Of a stretch of 36,198 nt of DNA, positions 1 to 9,000 are shown one piece after another; positions within the stretch are counted from its first letter, which is position 1; the number at the start of each line of letters is the position of its first letter. Under the pieces are notes generated by a model. It was not told the DNA's origin. It saw nothing but the letters and a program-made list of their open reading frames with translations, and ran no database searches. Origin of the DNA: a virus; IMG/VR virus record IMGVR_UViG_3300017991_000238, positions 1 through 36,198 of that record; one strand, given 5' to 3'. The translations under genes and the position numbers were made by a program.

Positions 1-276
1 AGCTGATTCTGAGGGAGAAATCGAGGGTGACTCCGAAGCTGAAGGACTGACAGACGGAGACTCGCTCGGTGAAATAGATGGCGATTCGCTAGCTGAGGGG
101 GATTGCGAAGGGGATATACTAGGCGAAATTGAAGCAGAGGGAGAAACCGAGGGCGACTCACTTGGAGAGATAGAAGGCGAAACCGAAGCAGACGGCGATT
201 GCGAGGCTGAAGGAGAAGCCGAGGGGCTGGGGCTTATTGAAGGTGATATTGAAGCTGAAGGGCTCCCCGCCGCCGT
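1..276 (-). repeat. Low-complexity repeat encoding SPSxS units
   Basis: On the minus strand the codons alternate Ser-Pro-Ser-(Ala/Ile/Glu/Val/Gln)-Ser for at least 90 residues. At DNA level it is a degenerate repeat of six to twelve bases that varies at third positions (TCG, TCA, TCT, AGC, AGT for serine). The repeat is therefore kept at protein level and is not a recent perfect duplication. It continues off the left edge. Confidence 0.85.
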
Positions 277-894
277 AAGCTCGAAGAGGGTAAGCTGCAA
301 ATCGCAATTAGAATCAGCCTCTATCTCGTAATAAGCGTCAATATCCGTGGCACCGGCACTATATATTGTCCAAAACTGATAAACATTGTTATTAGGACTT
401 TGGCTATTATCCGGTGCATTGCCGCCTATTGTGGAATCAACAAGTGCTTTACTGTGAGTATTACTCCCCGCTGCTATGGCTAATACATCATTTTGTGTAC
501 CTGATAGCTCCGCTGTTGTTTTGCTGGAGGCCCAGGAGACCCCCGCCGTATCAGTGTTTACCTTGCTTACGGTGTCGCCACCAGGATTAAAGACTGCAAC
601 ACAAAGCCAGCGATGTTCCCAACCATCGCCCCAGTCCGCCGTAACATCCAATGTTGCATTATCCGAGCCCGCAATAGCCCACCCTACTAAGGCACGTGTA
701 TCCAGATAGCCAAACTTTTCTTCTTCTGTGTAGGAATTACCATCATCATCGGAAATAACAGAATCACCGATAGCTACAGCACCACCCATAAAGGCTACAA
801 TCAAATCGCCCTCTACCACATTGACGGTAGCAGTGTGGCTGGTAGTGTTATTGTAGGCACCAGCAGTACCGGTATCTCTTAATGTCCATCCCAT
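1..894 (-). CDS. Ser/Pro-repeat virion surface protein, 3' part cut by window edge
   Basis: An open frame runs leftward from an ATG at 894 to the window edge (about 298 codons, C-terminus missing). The first ~200 residues look like a compact beta-rich domain, with stretches such as LVGWAIAGSDNATLDV and YYEIEADSNCDLQLTLFEL. From about position 275 leftward the protein becomes an uninterrupted SPSxSxSP repeat (SPSAS, SPSIS, SPSES units). Such linkers are common in tail fibre or surface-exposed phage proteins. A GGGAGGAG ribosome site lies 12 nt before the ATG. It is the last leftward gene seen, after the ejection proteins and a small exported protein, where host-contact proteins are often encoded. 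The frame is also open between this ATG and the TAA of the gene before it. The function as a tail or surface protein is inferred. Confidence 0.7.
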   Translation of the reverse strand, partial: MGWTLRDTGTAGAYNNTTSHTATVNVVEGDLIVAFMGGAVAIGDSVISDDDGNSYTEEEKFGYLDTRALVGWAIAGSDNATLDVTADWGDGWEHRWLCVAVFNPGGDTVSKVNTDTAGVSWASSKTTAELSGTQNDVLAIAAGSNTHSKALVDSTIGGNAPDNSQSPNNNVYQFWTIYSAGATDIDAYYEIEADSNCDLQLTLFELTAAGSPSASISPSISPSPSASPSASQSPSASVSPSISPSESPSVSPSASISPSISPSQSPSASESPSISPSESPSVSPSASESPSISPSESA

Positions 895-966
895 ACTCGA
901 TTCTATCTCCTCCCAGTAAAGCTGTCCGTCGGTTGCAGGCTGTATTTCGCCGCTGAGCGGTTCATC

Positions 967-1356
967 TTACATATCCCCATCGTTAAGCCAGTACACGCCT
1001 ATTTCTCCCGTACTGGCAATATAGTGATACAACCCACAATAAAACCGCACCGGCGTGTTGAACGGTATCGGCTGATACCAGTCAACCTCACTGGTTGTGA
1101 TAACCAACGTGGGAATCATCTCTTTCTCGGTTGTCGTGAATATCTCGCAATTCGTAGCGAAGTCGTAAACGTCAAAGGTGCACGTGCTGGCTTTATCTCC
1201 CCGGACAATGACCTCGAACAGATAGCCGGGCTTTGCGGTGACTGGCGTTCCTGTGGCTGTAGCAACCGAGGTTACGTTGGATTTTGACCAGCCGCTTGCG
1301 TAAACTCCTGCTGCAATGAGCAAAACGGCTAGGGTGATGGTGAGAACTTTTTTCAT
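967..1356 (-). CDS. Small exported protein with signal peptide
   Basis: 129 residues from the ATG at 1356, chosen because AGGAGGT sits 7 nt upstream and because the product then begins MKKVLTITLAVLLIAAGVYA, a clear Sec-type signal peptide with predicted cleavage after YAS. An 11-residue upstream extension in the same frame lacks a ribosome site. The mature part contains cysteines (STCTFDVYDFATNCEIF and FYCGL) and looks like a small beta-rich domain. No family was recognised. It ends in TAA, and the same frame stays open beyond it into the repeat protein. A signal peptide on a gene in the tail region is odd. It could be a minor virion protein or a periplasmic host-directed factor. Confidence 0.75.
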   Translation of the reverse strand: MKKVLTITLAVLLIAAGVYASGWSKSNVTSVATATGTPVTAKPGYLFEVIVRGDKASTCTFDVYDFATNCEIFTTTEKEMIPTLVITTSEVDWYQPIPFNTPVRFYCGLYHYIASTGEIGVYWLNDGDM

Positions 1357-1385
1357 TTGACTTACCTCCTTGATGGGATTATTCT
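1357..1385 (+). promoter_or_regulatory. Candidate sigma70 promoter for plus-strand gene at 1392
   Basis: TTGACT (1357-1362) lies 17 nt before TATTCT (1380-1385), matching the -35 and -10 consensus at five and four of six positions. The expected start of transcription is about 1391-1392, at the ATG of the next plus-strand gene. It overlaps the ribosome site of the leftward gene. Prediction only. Confidence 0.4.
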
Positions 1386-1391
1386 CCAAAT

Positions 1392-1712
1392 ATGAGTAAT
1401 CTTCGAAAACTCATCTCCAAATATTTCGTAATGCTTTTCTTTCCAGCCTTTTTCGTTGCCGCTCATGCCATCCCTTATTGCGAAGAACCCTTTGAGTATT
1501 TGTTTCTTATTCCTGTCGGTTTTTTCATGGGCCTTTCTGTTGGATTAGTTTTGGCTTCCCTGCTATGGTTTCTGGGGGAATATCTGGGGATCGCTTTTTT
1601 TGCAATTCTTGAAGATACTGTCGCCCGCCCACGAGTGTTACGAATGTCCCTAATTGCTGGAGCAATTTTTGTGATCCTGGTTTTAATTGGAGCATGGTTT
1701 CAAGTTGTTTAG
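1392..1712 (+). CDS. Small polytopic membrane protein, probable moron
   Basis: 106 residues on the strand opposite to all neighbours. The N-terminus is basic (MSNLRKLISK) and is followed by a hydrophobic segment (about 12-26). A long hydrophobic stretch spans about 36-72 (LFLIPVGFFMGLSVGLVLAS) and a C-terminal one about 86-104 (LIAGAIFVILVLIGAWF), giving three or four membrane helices. There is no Shine-Dalgarno, but a sigma70-like promoter would start the mRNA at the ATG. The last 188 nt overlap the 3' end of the leftward ejection-protein gene in antisense. The first 133 nt are not shared with another gene and still encode a plausible signal anchor, which supports a real gene. Host-envelope action is an inference. 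It could also be a chance ORF. Confidence 0.45.
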   Translation: MSNLRKLISKYFVMLFFPAFFVAAHAIPYCEEPFEYLFLIPVGFFMGLSVGLVLASLLWFLGEYLGIAFFAILEDTVARPRVLRMSLIAGAIFVILVLIGAWFQVV

Positions 1713-3960
1713 CCGCCTTCTCTGAAAGCATCGCATCAGCCAACCGCTCATTGTATTTACCGCCCAAAAGATTCATAACCTTCTTATAAACGGTCATTTT
1801 CCAGGTGTGCAGGGGATAGGCTATGGCCTTGGCCGTTTGTGCCGCTGTGCCGCCAAATTCCTCTAGCTGAATCAATCTGGTTGCGGTCGTGGATTCTCGC
1901 CCGAGGATCAAGCCTGCCCTATCAAGCACTTCTGAAAAATCTTCCAAGTTCTTGAACTGCTGTTTAGACATGGCAGCTTTCATAATTTTCCGTTGAGATA
2001 AATCACCAAAAACCTTTTGCCTGAATCTCCCACCTAGATTTGTTACTCCACCGGTTACCGTTTCCTTGATGCTTTCAAAGGATTTTGTTAGGTGTGTTCT
2101 AAGTAAAGCATTCCAGGCATCCTCTCCGCCGTATTTTGTGATAACGGGCTTGGCTTTGTTGATAATTTCCGGGGAGGACTTAAATAAGAGGCCTGCTGCT
2201 TTTTCGACTTCATCACCTTCCAGTTTTGCCAATCTGCCAACAAGCCGTTTTTTACCTGCTAACTGCTCAAAGGTTTCTGATTCCCCGGCAAATATCTTGC
2301 GGGCCTTGGCATAGTTGGGGCTTGTAGCGTCCATTTGTTTGAGCAGGGTTTCTCTGATTTTGGAGTAGTTTCGCTTGACTGTGTTGCCAAGGCCGGTTTG
2401 TTTGGCATTTGCTATTATATCGTCAAGTTCCATTTTGGTTCCGTGGAGACCCTGGAGGGAAGTGTCATATTCGGAAACATCTTTTGCAATTTTTTCAGAA
2501 ATGGTTTTCCATTTATTTGCTATTTCATGAAGATTTGTAGCCGTTGTAATGAATCTATTTTTTAATCCAAGTTTTTTTGCCGCTTCCTCTGTTAAGCGCA
2601 CAGACCAAGGAAATAAGCCCTTTCCTGGATGACCTTCTGCACTTTCTATGGCTGCATCAAGAATAGCCATTGATTTTGCAGTTGGCTTTGAATATCCCAA
2701 ATCAATCCACTTGAGCACTTCTTGTGATTTGGCAGTTAGTTCAACCTTTCCTGCTATCTCAGTTTCTATTCTACGTGGCAAATCTGGCTTTTCCAGAATC
2801 TTCTTAGCCCTCAATAGCTGGTTCCTGATCTCGCCTTTTGCCGTTTTCAATTCATCGTCAATCAAAGCTATTACAGGTTTGATGTCTACATCAGGAGCTT
2901 CTTCAAATGCCTTCTTATAAAGTGGTGCCGCCTTATCCGCCCTTACCTTCTTAGCCGCCTGTATGCTTGCCTTTGCCGCCTTTACTCCTGCCGTTCCTGC
3001 GCTTTCGGCTGTAGTTGTGGGCGGTGCTATCTTATTGAGCATTTTATTGATTGCGGTTTGTATCTGTTCCGCCTGCGCTCTGCGTACTCCACCGATCTTG
3101 TCTGCGGTTTCCGGTAGATCGGCTAACAGATTGAATCGGCTAATAAGCTCAGGGCTTCTTGTGGTTTGCGGAGGCAATAGGTCAATTCCATGTTGTTTCC
3201 CAAGCCCTGCGATTCGCTTTGTTTCCTCAAGGCTTATCCGTTCCCGGCCTCTGCCAGCCGCCTTAATAAGCCGCGCGCCTTTCCTGCCTTTGGTGACATC
3301 CATTGCGCGTATGGCTCCCCTACCAAGCAGCTTTTCACCACCGTAAGCAAGTGCTGCTTCAGTAGCCATGCTTTTAAGAGTGCCCGAAATTGTTTGCGGT
3401 TCTCCATAAGCCAAAGAGCCGATTGATTTTCGTATGCCTTCCCCTCCTGCGGCCCCTAATGCCGCTGTCCACGGCCCAGCACCCGCCCCGATAGTGCCCA
3501 TAACGATAGATGGGCTCCGCGCTAAGGTTTCCGCAGCCATGCCTTTAGCTTTTTGCTGGCTTGGAGTCACATAATAAAGGATACCATCATCTCCTTGATA
3601 AACCGGTCTCCCTTCCACCATGCCGAATCGTTCCCGCGGGATACCCATACCTTGAGAGAGAATATCTAATTTGGTTTCGGGCTCATCTACAAGGCCAGCC
3701 TTTACAAGTGTGCCAAACCCTGCTCGCTGTACGTCTGTGGGAACAGGTTTTATCTCCGGCTTTGTGGTAATGGTACTGACTTTACCCGTTGGCTCTTCTT
3801 CGGTTTGAAGAAAATAAGGGCCTTCTTTTCCGCCGATTTCGGTTTGAACAGGAACAATGCCCTCAAGGATTTCAGTCGCTATATCAGGCTGTTTAGGCGT
3901 TTTCTTTTCCTGTTTCTTGCCGATATTCCCTTCTAATATATCTGTCGCTATATCGCTCAT
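1525..3960 (-). CDS. Internal virion / DNA ejection protein (811 aa)
   Basis: The N-terminus carries a short duplicated motif, DIATDILEG (residues 3-11) and DIATEILEG (26-34). A Gly/Ala-rich hydrophobic helix at about 150-176 (SIVMGTIGAGAGPWTAALGA) is typical of phage proteins that leave the capsid and insert into the envelope during DNA injection. The rest is long, Lys/Glu-rich and helical. The gene starts ATGA-coupled to the upstream 489-residue protein, and with the 217-residue protein they form a three-gene set like the P22 or T7 internal virion protein trios. The last 188 nt overlap a plus-strand membrane-protein ORF. The ejection role rests on composition and position; no catalytic domain was seen. 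Confidence 0.75.
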   Translation of the reverse strand: MSDIATDILEGNIGKKQEKKTPKQPDIATEILEGIVPVQTEIGGKEGPYFLQTEEEPTGKVSTITTKPEIKPVPTDVQRAGFGTLVKAGLVDEPETKLDILSQGMGIPRERFGMVEGRPVYQGDDGILYYVTPSQQKAKGMAAETLARSPSIVMGTIGAGAGPWTAALGAAGGEGIRKSIGSLAYGEPQTISGTLKSMATEAALAYGGEKLLGRGAIRAMDVTKGRKGARLIKAAGRGRERISLEETKRIAGLGKQHGIDLLPPQTTRSPELISRFNLLADLPETADKIGGVRRAQAEQIQTAINKMLNKIAPPTTTAESAGTAGVKAAKASIQAAKKVRADKAAPLYKKAFEEAPDVDIKPVIALIDDELKTAKGEIRNQLLRAKKILEKPDLPRRIETEIAGKVELTAKSQEVLKWIDLGYSKPTAKSMAILDAAIESAEGHPGKGLFPWSVRLTEEAAKKLGLKNRFITTATNLHEIANKWKTISEKIAKDVSEYDTSLQGLHGTKMELDDIIANAKQTGLGNTVKRNYSKIRETLLKQMDATSPNYAKARKIFAGESETFEQLAGKKRLVGRLAKLEGDEVEKAAGLLFKSSPEIINKAKPVITKYGGEDAWNALLRTHLTKSFESIKETVTGGVTNLGGRFRQKVFGDLSQRKIMKAAMSKQQFKNLEDFSEVLDRAGLILGRESTTATRLIQLEEFGGTAAQTAKAIAYPLHTWKMTVYKKVMNLLGGKYNERLADAMLSEKAAKQLETMLQLKPGSQKLLQQLGTFVTLVGGRQYLQELQKKRSPDIPPETIAGKPKLIQQKGP

Positions 3961-5426
3961 TTTGCCAACCCGAAATATCGTGACACTTCAAGTTTCAGTT
4001 GCCCCGCTGGGATCCCCGGATTTGCCGCTTTGATTTCTTCGGCTTTCCGATTGATAATGCCTTTCATATTAGCTAATGAGGGCAGCATATCGTTGTTAGC
4101 CATGTCCTTGATTGACTTCTCATCCATGCCGCTTTTCAAGAGATAGACATATCGAGCTTGAGCCATCCGTAAAGCGGTATTCGCTGATTTCCATTTCGAT
4201 TCAAATTCTGTAGGAGAATCCCCGTCAAGCAACCCTTCTCCGGGATCAGGCATTGCCTTTCTGAGTCTATTAGCCTCTTTCTCACTCATTTGGGCACCGG
4301 TAATTTCTTTGATATGTCGGTTGATATTGTCTATGGCATCCCGCCTGAAAGCCGTATAATTCTCTAACAAAACCTTGTCATCAGGCTCTAAGCCTAAATC
4401 AACCCATTTTTCTATAGGTGTTCCCCGGAGTTTTTCTTTCCACTTCGATGTAAAGGTTTTCCACCGGGTACCGAGTTCCTGATATTCCGGTCGATAGTTC
4501 TGCGCTATCTGTTCAAGGCGTTGGATACCTTCAACAGTATTTAAAATTTTATCCTCAAGGGTTCCTGCCGTTCTTCGTTGCATACCTCCAGCGGTTCTTC
4601 CTACTCCTGTTCTGATATGCGTTCCCCCTTCAGTGACTTCAATGTCCATTCCCGTGCTGTAGGGTACAGAACCTTCAGGCGGGGCTACATTATTTGGCAG
4701 GTTGATGACTTTATTGTCAGGCGTTACCCAGGATTTCATAGCCCTGGATTCCGAACCTTTTGACTCAAGCAAAAGCTGTTCCTGTTCTATCGCTTTAGCC
4801 GTTGCTGGCATTATTTGGTTGATTGTTTCTCCTGTGGTATCTTGGGAAATTTGGTCAATCATCTGCTCAAGCATCTGCTGTCGAGGGCCGGGAGAACTTT
4901 TCTGATATTCCTTTTCCAATCCTTCAAGCGCTAACGATTGCAAGGTAGGCCAATTTTTTATACCAAGATGATACGCTGCTCGATTTGTTATTTGAGGATC
5001 ATTTGCCCATCCTTTAATAATGTCAGTAACTGGCTTCCAGGCTTTATCAAGCCCTACATTAGCAAGCTGTAATTTCTCAAACCGCATTACACTGGAAGGG
5101 CTGAAATCTTTTTCGGTAATGGCAATTTGTTGTTCTGCCGTACCTGCCTGTCGCTCCTGTACGGATACTCGTCTTTCAGCTAGCCCCGGCACATGCTCAC
5201 TAATTACACCCTCACTCGGATGCATTGTCTTCCGGTCATATCCATATTCCGCTTTGCTCACTCGCTCCAAGCGGGCCTGCTCTTTCTCGGATAATGCCTG
5301 CTGGCTTTGGGCAAGCGCATGGCTCTGTTTAAACTGCTCTCCCCCCTGCTTCAATGCTGCCAGGCGTAATGCCATCTGCCCGAAATCCAGGGCGGTATTT
5401 CTTCGAGGGATATAGAATCGGCTCAT
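3957..5426 (-). CDS. Internal virion / ejection-type protein (489 aa)
   Basis: Start placed at the ATG at 5426 (MSRFYIPRR). GGAGG lies just upstream, and this ATG overlaps the TGA of the preceding gene as ATGA. An upstream in-frame ATG would add eight residues but has no such support. The protein is helical, with a Gln/Glu/Lys-rich coiled-coil-like N-terminal part (residues 20-100) and a conserved-looking C-terminal half containing HIKEITGAQMSEKEANRLRKAMPDPGE. That motif also occurs in virion proteins of other phages, where it is usually annotated only as structural. Its stop overlaps the start of the 811-residue ejection protein by four bases, so the two are probably made in fixed proportion. 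Confidence 0.7.
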   Translation of the reverse strand: MSRFYIPRRNTALDFGQMALRLAALKQGGEQFKQSHALAQSQQALSEKEQARLERVSKAEYGYDRKTMHPSEGVISEHVPGLAERRVSVQERQAGTAEQQIAITEKDFSPSSVMRFEKLQLANVGLDKAWKPVTDIIKGWANDPQITNRAAYHLGIKNWPTLQSLALEGLEKEYQKSSPGPRQQMLEQMIDQISQDTTGETINQIMPATAKAIEQEQLLLESKGSESRAMKSWVTPDNKVINLPNNVAPPEGSVPYSTGMDIEVTEGGTHIRTGVGRTAGGMQRRTAGTLEDKILNTVEGIQRLEQIAQNYRPEYQELGTRWKTFTSKWKEKLRGTPIEKWVDLGLEPDDKVLLENYTAFRRDAIDNINRHIKEITGAQMSEKEANRLRKAMPDPGEGLLDGDSPTEFESKWKSANTALRMAQARYVYLLKSGMDEKSIKDMANNDMLPSLANMKGIINRKAEEIKAANPGIPAGQLKLEVSRYFGLAK

Positions 5427-6076
5427 TCGTACACCTCCATCCTTCTCCAAATGTAGAGGCTCCCAATGCCCTCACATAGCTTTAGAAATCCCGTAGTTAT
5501 CCAGTATGAACTCATAAACTTGAGTTGCTTTTTCTTGCCGAGTATCACTTCCCCGTAATCAACCAGCCGGTCAACCAGAAAGCGCTTGACGAGCTTCTTT
5601 GGCATGATGGGAACAATAAGGCGGGCCAGAGTATAGTAGCCTATCAATTCCTCAAGGCTCATGTAGCTGTCCCGGTATTCGCGCGCTATGTTGACCTCAT
5701 AAGAGTCGGGGTCTGTGCAGGCAGAGATGATAATGCAGCCGCCGCCGACTAATGAACCAATCCCGCCACCAATCGCAGTTCCGAGACCTGGCAGGATCAG
5801 CGAACCGATGCCTGCCCCTATAGCTGCGCCCCGTGCTTCGCGCCTTTCCTGTTTTCGTGCTTCCTCTGCTATTCTGATCTCTTCTTCCTGCCCTCTCTCC
5901 TGAATATCAAGGCCCCGCTCCTGAAGGGCAAGTTGCTTATGCCGGGCCAGCCGTTCCGAGGCCCCGCTTGCGTAGCCGCTCACGATCCCGCCGACTTCTT
6001 TCTTGCTCAACGGATGCCCTGCCAGCCGGGCCTTTCTCTTGGCCTCCATTAACTTTTGCGTGAAATTCTGATACAT
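5423..6076 (-). CDS. Small internal virion protein with glycine zipper and CFI-box-like domain
   Basis: 217 residues. Residues 40-80 form a charged coiled coil. Residues 83-112 are a glycine-zipper membrane segment (GAAIGAGIGSLILPGLGTAI). From C113 onward (CIIISACTDPDSYEVNIARE, then YRDSYM and YYTLARLIVPIM) the pattern matches the CFI-box C-terminal domain, known as CFIATAAYG followed by RxFRDxYL and YYxxSPxxA. It belongs to the same coupled trio as the two genes downstream (ATGA overlap at 5423-5426). A membrane-active role during DNA entry, by analogy to P22 gp7-type proteins, is inferred. The CFI-box assignment is by eye. The 3' end has further hydrophobic, aromatic residues. Confidence 0.65.
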   Translation of the reverse strand: MYQNFTQKLMEAKRKARLAGHPLSKKEVGGIVSGYASGASERLARHKQLALQERGLDIQERGQEEEIRIAEEARKQERREARGAAIGAGIGSLILPGLGTAIGGGIGSLVGGGCIIISACTDPDSYEVNIAREYRDSYMSLEELIGYYTLARLIVPIMPKKLVKRFLVDRLVDYGEVILGKKKQLKFMSSYWITTGFLKLCEGIGSLYIWRRMEVYE

Positions 6077-6085
6077 CTCTCGCTC

Positions 6086-9000
6086 CTATTCGCGTATTCT
6101 CTCAAAGGGTTCGTAATAGAGCCCAAGGCCGATAAGCTCCATTCCGTCATAAACTGCGTCAAAATCTCCCGAAATCTTGAAACTATGATACAGACACGGC
6201 CCTAAAACGCACTGGTCTGTCTGGTACTCGTTCGTGCCGGGGTCAATATCGCCCGGTAGCTCCCAGGTCTGCGCTGTGGTAGCCGAGGTAATGATGTTAT
6301 CGCAGTAGTGCGCTATGCTGATCGTCTCCCCGGTGGTAGCCTTCTTCTCATAGAGCAAGCGGAAATACTCGATTACCGTATGCCGTAACAAGGGCCATTC
6401 ATCATCCAGCATAAGGTCTTTCGTCCAGACGTATTCGGCAATGTCCTCACCGTCCCAGGTGAGGCCGTTTTCCAGCCGATACATATAGGCGTTATCGTCC
6501 ACGCCGTAAGAGTAATTCTTCCCGGCGGTATCCTTGACCGTAAAGCCAACCTGTAAGGGATTATGACCATTGCTATCCTCTCGATAGAGCTTCGTCCATT
6601 CCTGGTGATCCAGGGAATACTCAAGTTCTACGTTGTGTGTAGCCTGCCCTGCGCCTGAAGAAATCAAGAGCTTGTATGAGCGTAAAGCCGGATCGTACCA
6701 GCCCACGCTATCGTCCAGTCTGGCGGTAGGTATGCAGCGCGTATCGTTCGGGTCCCAATAGCATTTAATATCTTCGGAAATGCTCTGGATCGTGGCGCCG
6801 TCACATTTAACCACGCCGGTGTCGGTCTGCCAGATTGCGATCTGCCGCTTTATCTCATCGGGTCTGCCGGTGAATCCCACGTCACATGCGGCCATTGACA
6901 GCGGGGCCACACACCCGGTTTTCTCCGAGATAAGCTGCATCTCCCAGGCGCTCGGCTCATCCGTCCAGTCTCCCCATACCCGCCATGTCTCGTGATTCTT
7001 GGTAACGAGATATTGATACACCCCGGAGTATTGAAAGACGTTGTATATGGGAATTGCCGCGGTGATACCTTCGCTGTCCCCGAAATAGAAGCTCCCCGAA
7101 TCATCTCCATTCCAGATATCCGGGGCATTGTAAGCGGAGTATATGGCCTTGTTCTGCTCTCCTACGGTCTGATTGAACAGAAATGACCTGCCCCCGTAGA
7201 AGCCGGGGAACTTATAGCCTTTGATGGGATAGGTAACGGGAATGCCCGCAATCTGGTCAATCTCCGTCTCGCCATCCAGAGGACCTGCCGAGAGACCTAA
7301 GCGGTAGAAAAAGAACGGTGCGCTCCCTTGTATCGCCCGCTCGAATTCCTCTCCCCGCTCTGCTGCGGAGAAGAGCACCACGCCGCTCTGCGCGAAGGTC
7401 GTGGAGGCCTGCGTTTGATTGAGAATATCCCCCACGCTCTCCCATGTGTCCCCTGTCCAGCGGTCAACGGTAAGCTCTGCGGCATTGGAGTTCTCATAAG
7501 TTCCCGAAGGATCTAGGTAGAATTGAAAGCCCTGCTGTGGCTCAGCAAAGCCGACGTACCAGTATTCCGAGGTCGTCATAGCGTCCAGAATAACGCTATC
7601 CCAATCGTACTCGCTGGCCTGGTCAAAGTAATCCTTCCAGTTTCCCCCGATATAGGTCTTGCACGCAGTACATCCCCGGTTGGTGCCGTCCCAGATGTTC
7701 GTAATATCCTGCATGGGAGCGTCTACCGTGACCTGATAGATGGTAGCGTCTCCCTTGTCGATATGGAATTGATACCAGTAGAGGAGTTGCCCTTCGAGGT
7801 ACTTGGGCTTCGAGGTATCTACGGTTGAGGACCAGGTGACGGTTCCGCTGCTGGTGAGGCCGGTTGTGTTGTCGGTTACGGAGAGGTCAACCCATGATTT
7901 ACCATTCCATTCCTGAGCGGTAATGGTGGCCCCTGCCTCTGAATTAGTATTTTTGAGATAGAACTTAACTCCCTGAAGCGGGCGGGTATAGCCGACAAGC
8001 CAGTGAAGGGAAGCGTCAACATAGGCACGGACAGGGACATTAAAGTTTGAGGTCCAGCGGGCTATGCCTTTGGAAATGCGGTATTCATCAAAATTCGCTG
8101 CGAACTCATTATCGGATTCGTCGCGTCCGATTTCTATAGAACTCGCTAAATCGTTTATGTCGATTGCAGCCGGCGTAGTGCCAACGACCGTCCCATTGAT
8201 AGTCAAGGCCCATAAACTTGAATCTGAGTCCCAGCCCTTAATCAAAGCTAAATGATTCCATTTCTTGTAGGCGCAATCTAAAAAGGTAGTCCAATCATAT
8301 GTTATTGATGCTTCGGTAGCAGCACCAGCATATATTTCAAACTCAAGATTGTGCGCTGTAAGCAAAATATAATTGTAGCGAAAGCTAAAATAATTATTAG
8401 CATCGTGAGGCTGACAATAGAAGCCGCCGTCATGGATTTCACTATTGAAATAAATCCAAAAATCTATCGTATAATCCTCTGCAGTCGTGGCAGCCCAATC
8501 AGCATGATCAGCGATAGATACATAATCCCCTGCGCCATCAAAAACCCCCGACTTCGGCCCAAATTTCGCTTGAGCCGTAGTAATAGCAGCATCCCCTTCA
8601 GCACTTGGGGCATGTACTCCTACAGCATCGGCAAACTCGGTTGTTGTGCCGTCCATGTGCATAAGCAACTTGCAATAAGTATCATTCCCGCCGCCGATCC
8701 ACGACACCTCGTCATTGTCATCGAGGCTCGTTCTGATCCTGTCCGTGTAGTCTTTTGGCTGTTCTACTTCATCCTCAACGGTCGTATAGGTAACGATAAA
8801 AGCCGTAGGCAACTGCTCGTCACCTCCCCAAATTACGCTTTCCTCACCGTTGCAATAGATCATGTTTCCCTGGGGAGCCATAGAGAAGCGTCCGAGGCCG
8901 GCGCCGGACACATCGGTATAAATCTCCGTGCCGACAAAATCCCCCGCCGTGGGAATAGCCGTCTCGTTATCCCAAATCTTGCCCTCGTAATCCAGGCCGG

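Noticed and set aside
1-276. Possible CRISPR-like or satellite repeat at the left edge
   Set aside because: The periodicity is of codons for Ser-Pro units with variable third positions and no spacers; it is a coding repeat.
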